A stretch of DNA of 50,440 bases, from the NCBI GenBank assembly GCA_029262835.1, contig JAJCYQ010000044.1, positions 1-50,440 of the forward strand, given 5' to 3'. Shown piece by piece: positions 44,036 through 50,440 of this stretch. Positions within the stretch are counted from its first letter, which is position 1. Each line of letters begins with the position of its first letter. Source of the stretch: Bacteroidota bacterium (lineage in GTDB: Bacteria; Bacteroidota; Rhodothermia; Rhodothermales; UBA10348). Below the pieces are notes generated by a model. The model was not told the DNA's origin, ran no database searches, and saw nothing but the letters and a program-made list of their open reading frames with translations. The position numbers and the translations under genes were made by a program.

Positions 44036-45325
44036 ATGCCCACCATGCTCATCCGTGCCTGTCTTCTGACAGTGATGCTGCTTGCCGCAGCCCTTTCCGC
44101 TTCGGCCGCTCGCGCCCAGGATACGCGCCCGGCAACGATCAACCTCTTTTTGGACTGCCAGCAGACCCGGTGCGACTCCGAGTTCATCCGCCGTGAGCTG
44201 AGTTACGTGAACCACGTGCTCGACCGCGTAGGCAGCGACCTTCATCTGCTTGTCACGTCCCAGTCATCCGGCTCCGGTGGGCGCACCTACAACCTGGAAT
44301 TCATTGGCCAGGGTGACTTCGCGGATCTGCGCTACACGCTGACGGAATCTGCCAATGTGAACGATTCCGACAATGAAGAGCGCGCGGCGCTGACGCGCGC
44401 CATCGAGCGGGGTGTTATTCCGTTCATAGTCCGAACCCGCGTGGGCGACCGTGTATCGATCATGGTCGATGACGCCGTTGGTGAGACGCTGGCCGATGCC
44501 ATCTCGCCCGTTGAGGATCCGTGGGACTTCTGGGTATTCAATGTGGGGGCCAGTGGCAACTATGAGGCGGAAGAGAGCAGTAATTCTGTCCGGGTCAGCA
44601 CGCGTCTCTCCGCTAACAGGATTACCGAAGCATGGAAAATTCGGTCCAGCGGGCGGTTTACCTACCGGGAGAGCAATTTTGACGTCACGGGCGGGACCGT
44701 TTCAAATATCCGATGGGACGGGTCCCTGTTCGGACTGGTTGCGAAGAGCATCGGGGACCACTGGGCCGCCGGTGGCACCTTCTTTTCCGAGACCAGCACG
44801 AGCCGAAACATTGAATACTCTGTCTCTGCGTCTCCCACGATCGAGTACAACATTTTTCCCTACAGCGAATCGTCCCAACGCGAATTTCGCTTCCAATACG
44901 AGCTGAATTTGCGCCACTTCAATTATGACAACATCACGGTGTTCAACCGGCTGAGTGAAACGGTCATGCAGCAGCAGTTTTCGGCCGAGCTCGACCTGTC
45001 GAGACCGTGGGGAAACGCCAATGCGCGCCTGCAACTGGAGTCGTTCCTGACCGACTTCGAAAAGTCCCTGACCGACCTGAATCGGGTCCGGCTTGGCGCA
45101 TCGGTCTTTTTCCGCATTGTGCGTGGACTCACCTTTGATGTGGGCGGCGAGATCTCTTCTGTCAACGACCAGATCTACCTGCCGCAGTCCGATGCATCGG
45201 ACGAAGACATTCTGCTCGGCCGCGTCAGCCTGCCGACGAGTTTCGAGTACGAAGTGGACTTTGGCTTCAGCTATCGCTTCGGATCTGTTTCCAACAACGT
45301 GGTTAATCCTCGTTTCGGTTTCTGA
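44036..45325 (+). CDS. Uncharacterised outer-membrane beta-barrel protein
   Basis: The 429-aa protein starts at ATG 44036 (or 44045) with a clear signal peptide (LLTVMLLAAALSASAARAQ). An N-terminal domain of about 140 residues contains Cys-x5-Cys (FLDCQQTRCDSEFI) and a repeated theme of strands. The C-terminal ~270 residues alternate polar and aromatic residues as barrel strands and end in RFGF. It is probably an integral outer-membrane protein; no family was recognised. The frame is open upstream to 43844, but that part overlaps the terminator-like hairpin and has no signal-peptide logic. It is followed 54 bp later by the oxidoreductase gene. Confidence 0.72.
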   Translation: MPTMLIRACLLTVMLLAAALSASAARAQDTRPATINLFLDCQQTRCDSEFIRRELSYVNHVLDRVGSDLHLLVTSQSSGSGGRTYNLEFIGQGDFADLRYTLTESANVNDSDNEERAALTRAIERGVIPFIVRTRVGDRVSIMVDDAVGETLADAISPVEDPWDFWVFNVGASGNYEAEESSNSVRVSTRLSANRITEAWKIRSSGRFTYRESNFDVTGGTVSNIRWDGSLFGLVAKSIGDHWAAGGTFFSETSTSRNIEYSVSASPTIEYNIFPYSESSQREFRFQYELNLRHFNYDNITVFNRLSETVMQQQFSAELDLSRPWGNANARLQLESFLTDFEKSLTDLNRVRLGASVFFRIVRGLTFDVGGEISSVNDQIYLPQSDASDEDILLGRVSLPTSFEYEVDFGFSYRFGSVSNNVVNPRFGF

Positions 45326-45379
45326 TCGCGTCCGTACTATCTTGCAATTTGACGACGACCAGAACAAGCGAGACAGCAC

Positions 45380-46645
45380 GTGCCCAGCAAAAAGCCCCTC
45401 GGAATTGGCTTCATCGGAAGCGGTTTCATGACCCAGTTCCATATCCGATCGTGGCAGGCCGTCCGCGAGGCGGATATCCGGGGCATCTGGAGCCCGAATC
45501 GGCAGCATGCCGAACAGGCCGCCAGCCTAGCCAACGAACTTCGCGTCGGCGATGCGCGCGCATTCGGCTCCATCACGGAAATGATAGCCTCTCCAGACAT
45601 TGACTGTCTTTGGATCTGTGGGCCGAATCATACCCGTGTCGAGAACATGGAGGAGATTGTAGATGCGCTCGAGCGCGGTGTGGGTACGCTCGTCGGACTG
45701 GCCTGTGAAAAACCGCTGGCCCGGAATGTGGCGGAAGCCAAGCGTGTCGTGGAGCTCGTGGAGAAATCCGGACTGCTGCACGGATACCTGGAAGACCAGG
45801 TCTTCTCCCCATCGCTCGTCCGTGGCCGCCAACTTGCCTGGAAGCGCGGCGCCGCGCTCAGCGGGCGGCCGTATCTGGCCCGTGCCGCCGAAGAGCATTC
45901 CGGGCCACACGCCCCCTGGTTCTGGGACGGCACGAAACAGGGCGGCGGTGTGCTCAACGACATGATGTGCCACTCGGTGGAAGTGGCCCGGTTCCTGCTC
46001 ACGCGGCCGGGCGCCGCACGGAGCTCCATCCGGCCCGTCGCCGTCACGGGGCATATCGCCTCACTCAAATGGACCCGCCCGGAGTACGCTGAAATCCTGC
46101 GTGAACAGTACGGCATGGACTACGCGCAGCAACCCGCCGAGGACTTCGCGCGCGCGACCATTGAATACGTTGACGATCAGAATCACACGCTGATTGCCGA
46201 AGTCACGACGAGTTGGAGCTATGTCGGAGCCGGGCTTCGGCTGTCCTCTGAACTCCTCGGTCCGGAATACTCGCTGCGCATTAATTCGCTGGATGCTGGC
46301 GGGACCGTTTTTCTGAGCCGCAATGTGACGGGCCGGGCCGGCGAAGATCTCATCGAGAAGCAGAATGCCGAGCAGGGCGACATGCCCTTCGTTGGAAACG
46401 AGGCCGCCGAGTACGGATACGAAGATGAGAACCGGTACATGGTGCGCTCATTCGTCGACGGTGTCCAACCGGCCCTCGATTTCCATGCTGGACTCGATGT
46501 CACGGAGATGCTCATGGCGGCCTACATGAGCGCTGAACAGGGGCGCCGCGTGCCCTGGAGACCCGACGACCTCGATACGTTCCTGCCCCAGGTGGCTCGC
46601 GGCATCTGGAAGCCGGGGCATTCGGACTCTGAGCCTCTGCTGTAA
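45380..46645 (+). CDS. Gfo/Idh/MocA-family oxidoreductase
   Basis: The 421-aa protein has an N-terminal Rossmann domain (GIGFIGSGFMTQFHIRSW), the CEKPLARN motif whose Lys is catalytic in the family, and the C-terminal alpha/beta domain with GGGVLNDMMCHSVEVARFLL, where the His is usually the second active-site residue. It probably oxidises or reduces a sugar or polyol with NAD(P). The start is GTG. No sugar-transport or sugar-kinase gene is adjacent; substrate unknown. Confidence 0.88.
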   Translation: MPSKKPLGIGFIGSGFMTQFHIRSWQAVREADIRGIWSPNRQHAEQAASLANELRVGDARAFGSITEMIASPDIDCLWICGPNHTRVENMEEIVDALERGVGTLVGLACEKPLARNVAEAKRVVELVEKSGLLHGYLEDQVFSPSLVRGRQLAWKRGAALSGRPYLARAAEEHSGPHAPWFWDGTKQGGGVLNDMMCHSVEVARFLLTRPGAARSSIRPVAVTGHIASLKWTRPEYAEILREQYGMDYAQQPAEDFARATIEYVDDQNHTLIAEVTTSWSYVGAGLRLSSELLGPEYSLRINSLDAGGTVFLSRNVTGRAGEDLIEKQNAEQGDMPFVGNEAAEYGYEDENRYMVRSFVDGVQPALDFHAGLDVTEMLMAAYMSAEQGRRVPWRPDDLDTFLPQVARGIWKPGHSDSEPLL

Positions 46646-46695
46646 CAAGCTGACAAAACAAACTGCCTTTTTCATCAGCCGCCCTGCACAACGCC

Positions 46696-49600
46696 ATGCG
46701 ATATTCAATCCCCTTCATGTCTTTGTGCGCCGCCATTGTGATGGTGGCCGCACTGTCCCAGCCCGCTGCCTCGGCCCAGTCGCTCGACATGGACCTGCTT
46801 GAAGCCATGAAACCGCGTAATATCGGGCCCGCCGGCATGAGCGGTCGCGTGACAGCCATTGATGCTGTTCACACGGATCCGTCGGTCATCTGGGCCGGAA
46901 CGGCGTCAGGTGGCCTCTGGAAGTCGACCAGTCGCGGCGTGGACTGGAAGCCCGTTTTCGAGGAGGAGCCGGATCACAGTATTGGCGCTGTTGCCGTTTT
47001 TCAGCCCAACCCCGACATCGTCTGGGTTGGAGCCGGCGAGGGGAATCCCCGCAACAGCCAGTCATCCGGCGGCGGTCTCTACAGGACCATCGACGGCGGC
47101 GCCACGTGGCAACACCTTGGACTGAAGGAATCCCGCAATATCCATCGGATACTGGTGCATCCGACCAACGAGGACGTGGCGTTCATTGGCGTGCAGGGGC
47201 CGGCATGGGGGGATAGCGAGCAGCGCGGCGTCTATGTCACGCGCGACGGCGGCCGAACGCTTGAGCGCGCACTCTTTGTGAACGAAAAAACAGGCATCGG
47301 GGACCTTGTCATGGACCCCTCGAATCCCAATCACCTCATTGCGGCCATGTGGGAATTCCGCCGCTGGCCGTGGTTCTTCCACTCCGGCGGTGAAGGTTCC
47401 GGGCTCTGGGAAACGTGGGATGCCGGGCGTACGTGGACGAAAATGACGTCCGAGCGCGGACTTCCGGAGGGTACTCTCGGCCGGATTGGCCTCGCCTTCG
47501 CCCACAACGAACCCGAAGTGGTCTACGCCCTGGTCGAATCGAAAAAAAACGCGCTGTACCGGTCGGATGACGGCGGCGCGTCGTGGAAGAAAATCAATGA
47601 TGATGAGGGCGTGAATGACCGTCCGTTCTACTACGCCGACATTTTTGTCGATCCAGAGAACGAGAACCGGGTCTACCGCCCCGGTACATTCATCCATGTC
47701 AGTGAGGACGGTGGCCGCAGCTTCCGTCAGTGGCAGGCCGGATACAGCCAGAACGGTATCCACCCCGATCATCATGCGTTCTATGTGTCCCCGGTCGATC
47801 CGGACTTCATCGTGGAAGGCAACGACGGGGGCATGTCCATCACATATGACAAGGGACGCACGTGGCGATTCGTGGAGAACCTGCCGCTGGCCCAGTTCTA
47901 CCACATCAATGTGGACAACGAGTACCCCTATAACGTCATGGGTGGCATGCAGGACAATGGTTCCTGGGTTGGCCCGGCATACGTCTGGAAGAGCGGTGGC
48001 ATCCGCAACAGCTACTGGCAGGAAGTGGCCTTCGGGGACGGCTTCGACGTGAGCCCGGACCCGGAAGACAGCCGGTTCGGGTACGCCATGAGCCAGGGGG
48101 GCAACATATCGCGGTTCGACAAGGAAACCGGGAACTCGAGCCGCATCAAACCGCTGCATCCAGAGGGAGAATTCCTGCGTTTCAACTGGGACGCCGCCTT
48201 CGCGCAGGACCCGTTCGATGCGGCTACGATCTGGTTTGGGAGCCAGTACCTGCATCGCAGCACGGATCGGGGGCAGAGCTGGGACATCATGTCCCCGGAC
48301 CTGACCACGAACGACCCGGAAAAACAGAAGCAGCTGGAGTCGGGCGGTCTTACCTACGACGTAACCCAGGCTGAAAATCACACCACTATTGTCTCGATTG
48401 GCGTCTCGCCCGTCGAACCGGGTATTCTCTGGGTGGGGACGGACGATGGGAACGTCCAGCTCTCGCGCGATGGGGGCGGATCATGGACCAATGTGGCGCC
48501 CCGTATGAAAGGCGTACCGGACGGATCCTGGGTCAAACAGATCAAGCCGTCGCCGCATAACGCCGCAGAAGCGGTCATTGTGATCGAAGATCACCGCCGC
48601 AACAACTGGGAGCCCTACGTCTACCGGACGCGCGACTACGGGCGTACGTTCGAGCGCCTGGCGGACGCAAACACCGTCTACGGTTTCGCTCTTTCTTTCG
48701 TGCAGGACCCCGTGGAGCCACGCCTGGCCTTCCTTGGGACCGAATTCGGGCTCTACGTGACAATCGACGATGCCAGGACCTGGACGAAGTGGACAGCGGG
48801 ATACCCCACGGCATCGACCATCGACATGGTCATTCATCCGCGCGAGCACGACCTCGTCATAGCCACATTCGGCCGCTCGGCGTGGGTACTCGACGATATC
48901 CGGCCGCTGCGCGCGCTGGCCGCTGAAGGTGCCGACCTGCTGCGCTCGCCCATCCACGTCTACGATCCGCCCATCGCCTATCAGGCGAGTACCATCCAGG
49001 CCAGCGGAACGCGGTTCATTGGAGATGCCATGTACGCCGGTTCCAACCGGCCGGGTGGCGCCATGATCACGTACTCGGTGCACGTTGACAGCACACTGGC
49101 CGATTCGGTGAAGAAGCAGATGGATGAGGTCAAGATTGAAATCCTGGACGGCGACGAGGTCATTCGCACCATGAACGGACCCGCCGAAGAGGGCATGAAC
49201 CGGATGTTCTGGTCCATGACACAGAAGGGCGTACGGGGCCCGAGCCGCTCGGCGCCGCGAAAGGATGCGCCCGAGCCCAGCGGCGCCCGCGTGCTACCCG
49301 GCACGTACACCGTCCGCATTACGCTGGGCGATCATTCATCCCTGGCGGAACTTACCGTGGCGCCCGACCCGAGGCGTGATTTTGACCGTGTCGCGGCCCA
49401 GGCGCGGCTCGCGCTCTACTCATCGTACGAGGAGGTGGCAGCGTCGGCAGCTGACGCGACCACGCGGCTGCGCGACATGAAGAAGGCTGTTGATGAGGTC
49501 AGCGCCAAACTCAAGGAGCGCGATGACTCGCTGTCCACGCAGGCCATGGACCGCGGCCGTGTGGTCCAGGACAGCGTGAAGACGCTCCTGGACGACTTCT

Positions 49601-49860
49601 TCGGCGAGACGGGCAAGCAGGGCATTTTCAGGAGTCCACATACCGTTTCCAACACGCTGGGCACGGCCCGCTCGTACATTTTCTCGAGCGACCGGGCGCC
49701 AAACACACCGGAAGACATTGCCCTTTCCCAGGCGCAATCGGCCATTTCAGCCTTCAACGAGCGGGTGAATCGGCTCATTGACGGCGAGTGGGCGGCGTTC
49801 GCCGAGGCGCTTCGCCGCGTGGATCTGGCGTGGCTGCCGGAGGTTGACCCCGTGCGTTGA
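46696..49860 (+). CDS. Secreted VPS10/BNR-repeat beta-propeller protein
   Basis: The 1054-aa protein has a signal peptide (about 1-27, ending ASAQ). A long series of BNR/sortilin-like propeller blades follows with repeated Asp-box motifs such as SGGGLYRTIDGGATWQ, VTRDGGRTLERALF, YRSDDGGASWKKI and LSRDGGGSWTNV. After about residue 740 there is a beta-sandwich-like region and then a helical C-terminus (AADATTRLRDMKKAVDEVSA). Many Bacteroidota carry such proteins annotated as glycosyl hydrolase or VPS10-domain proteins; the catalytic role is not established. No T9SS sorting domain is seen at its end. Confidence 0.82.
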   Translation: MRYSIPFMSLCAAIVMVAALSQPAASAQSLDMDLLEAMKPRNIGPAGMSGRVTAIDAVHTDPSVIWAGTASGGLWKSTSRGVDWKPVFEEEPDHSIGAVAVFQPNPDIVWVGAGEGNPRNSQSSGGGLYRTIDGGATWQHLGLKESRNIHRILVHPTNEDVAFIGVQGPAWGDSEQRGVYVTRDGGRTLERALFVNEKTGIGDLVMDPSNPNHLIAAMWEFRRWPWFFHSGGEGSGLWETWDAGRTWTKMTSERGLPEGTLGRIGLAFAHNEPEVVYALVESKKNALYRSDDGGASWKKINDDEGVNDRPFYYADIFVDPENENRVYRPGTFIHVSEDGGRSFRQWQAGYSQNGIHPDHHAFYVSPVDPDFIVEGNDGGMSITYDKGRTWRFVENLPLAQFYHINVDNEYPYNVMGGMQDNGSWVGPAYVWKSGGIRNSYWQEVAFGDGFDVSPDPEDSRFGYAMSQGGNISRFDKETGNSSRIKPLHPEGEFLRFNWDAAFAQDPFDAATIWFGSQYLHRSTDRGQSWDIMSPDLTTNDPEKQKQLESGGLTYDVTQAENHTTIVSIGVSPVEPGILWVGTDDGNVQLSRDGGGSWTNVAPRMKGVPDGSWVKQIKPSPHNAAEAVIVIEDHRRNNWEPYVYRTRDYGRTFERLADANTVYGFALSFVQDPVEPRLAFLGTEFGLYVTIDDARTWTKWTAGYPTASTIDMVIHPREHDLVIATFGRSAWVLDDIRPLRALAAEGADLLRSPIHVYDPPIAYQASTIQASGTRFIGDAMYAGSNRPGGAMITYSVHVDSTLADSVKKQMDEVKIEILDGDEVIRTMNGPAEEGMNRMFWSMTQKGVRGPSRSAPRKDAPEPSGARVLPGTYTVRITLGDHSSLAELTVAPDPRRDFDRVAAQARLALYSSYEEVAASAADATTRLRDMKKAVDEVSAKLKERDDSLSTQAMDRGRVVQDSVKTLLDDFFGETGKQGIFRSPHTVSNTLGTARSYIFSSDRAPNTPEDIALSQAQSAISAFNERVNRLIDGEWAAFAEALRRVDLAWLPEVDPVR

Positions 49861-50048
49861 TGGGCGTTGCTTCCAGGCGGTTTCGGCAACCACGATCAAA
49901 GAAGCAGGCTCATCTTTCATGAGCCGGGACGCCGACCACGGCGAGTAATTCCCGGCTCTGCTGGCAAATTCGGGGGTTATACATCGAGGTGCGCCGGGTC
50001 TATGACGTGTGGAAGTGAGATACCTGGAGCACCTGATACCCGAACACC
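49861..50048. other. Non-coding gap with a hairpin after the BNR-repeat gene
   Basis: GGCTCAT (49907-49913) and ATGAGCC (49919-49925) form a 7-bp stem with a 5-nt loop, about 50 bp after the stop codon. No T-tract follows. I see no gene in this gap. Confidence 0.35.
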
Positions 50049-50307
50049 GTGCAGACCGACAGCCCATGGAAGGAGATATTGGACGAATTTTTTCCGGACT
50101 TCACACGGATGTTGTTCCCGGAACTGTACGCTGCGGTGGAGTGGAGCCGTGGTTTCAGGTCACTCGATAAGGAGCTGGCAGGGCTGGGCGGTGGCGCGCG
50201 CTCCGGTCGGGGCGGAAACAAGGGGACATTGATTGTCGACAAGCTGCTGAGCGTGTACGGGCGGGATGGAGAAGACATGCGCGTGTTGATCCACATTGAA
50301 AGCGTGT
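50049..50307 (+). pseudogene. Truncated Rpn/YhgA-like PD-(D/E)XK nuclease (putative transposase)
   Basis: From GTG at 50049 the frame reads QTDSPWKEILDEFFPDFTRML, then EWSRGFRSLDKELAGL, VDKLLSVYGRDGED and VLIHIE. This is the start of the Rpn/YhgA-like recombination-promoting nuclease family, up to the point where relatives continue VQ. After IHIE (about 50302) the similarity stops and the frame runs into sequence with hairpins and no family resemblance. About 85 of the usual 250-300 residues remain. The gene was probably broken by insertion or recombination; the rest may lie beyond the window. Confidence 0.7.
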
Positions 50308-50440
50308 TGAAAAACCATCGCACACCCTACTGCGGCGGCGAAACGCCATCTGCTGCGTTGTCCCTCCTTCGAATAGCGTTGCTATTCGGCGTCGGGACGC
50401 CTGGCATCTGGCATTCCGGCGCTCGCATCTTGGCGCACGC
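50308..50440. repeat. Probable end of a repeat or MITE-like element
   Basis: Sequence after the break in the nuclease gene starts near GTGTTGAAAAACC. It has a perfect 8-bp hairpin (CGAATAGC 50370-50377, GCTATTCG 50381-50388) followed by GGCGTC-GG-GACGCC. On the opposite strand it shares short words and order (AGGCGT, ATTCGA, CAACGCAG, GGCG) with the interior of the MITE at 37.7 kb. It is cut by the window end. Confidence 0.45.

Noticed and set aside
49747-50067. 106-aa minus-strand frame near the window end
   Set aside because: It overlaps the end of the BNR-repeat gene and the start of the nuclease fragment, with no coding features.

Overview
The window looks like chromosomal DNA of a Rhodothermota bacterium (Rhodothermales or a relative), assigned by inference from gene content. 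It is GC-rich. It carries type IX secretion (T9SS) sorting domains, a PorV/PorQ-family protein, a TonB receptor with a carboxypeptidase-regulatory-like domain, a DUF2795 protein and a fused E2-E1 2-oxoglutarate dehydrogenase. Genes are densely packed, mostly in co-directional runs, and several starts lack a clear Shine-Dalgarno sequence. Bases 1-85 are unusual G/C homopolymer sequence that may be a contig-end artefact.

Layout. (1) 136-10771, minus: a five-gene operon of LacI regulator, TonB receptor, 1192-aa T9SS protein, PorV-like protein and a T9SS protein with two starch-binding-like repeats. (2) 10.9-12.6 kb, plus: glycosyltransferase and thioredoxin-like protein. (3) 12.7-15.5 kb, minus: PH-like protein, nitrilase-family hydrolase, lipoprotein, prmC. 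(4) 15.6-17.6 kb: alpha-glucan phosphorylase with a LacI-type operator 9 bp before its start; with the operators at the LacI operon this suggests one maltodextrin/alpha-glucan regulon. (5) 17.6-20.0 kb, minus: phenylalanine hydroxylase and an NhaC antiporter. (6) 20.1-31.6 kb, plus: SpoIIE phosphatase, RidA, M23 peptidase, DUF2795, BamA-like protein, RlmD, a SDR and the E2-E1 fusion. (7) rpsU on minus, then 31.8-37.7 kb, plus: rdgB, dtd, amidohydrolase, moaA, moaC, floA and an unknown gene. (8) 37.69-39.41 kb: nested mobile DNA between convergent genes. (9) 39.4-42.2 kb, minus: acyl-CoA carboxylase beta subunit and an unknown gene. (10) 42.3-49.9 kb, plus: flavin disulfide reductase, outer-membrane protein, Gfo/Idh/MocA oxidoreductase and a VPS10/BNR-repeat protein. 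(11) The window ends in a broken Rpn/YhgA-like nuclease gene joined to repeat-like DNA.

The most striking part is region 8. A 265-bp MITE sits in a CTAG palindrome that ended both flanking convergent genes and duplicated it, so both keep a stop codon. An IS110/IS1111-type element is inserted at the MITE's right end. Downstream of its transposase is a candidate bridge RNA made of two related stem-loops. One loop contains a 10-nt segment matching the MITE end plus CT at the junction (one G-T wobble) and CTAG. The other contains 7-8 nt matching the element's own end. This suggests an IS whose guide RNA recognises the terminus of another mobile element.
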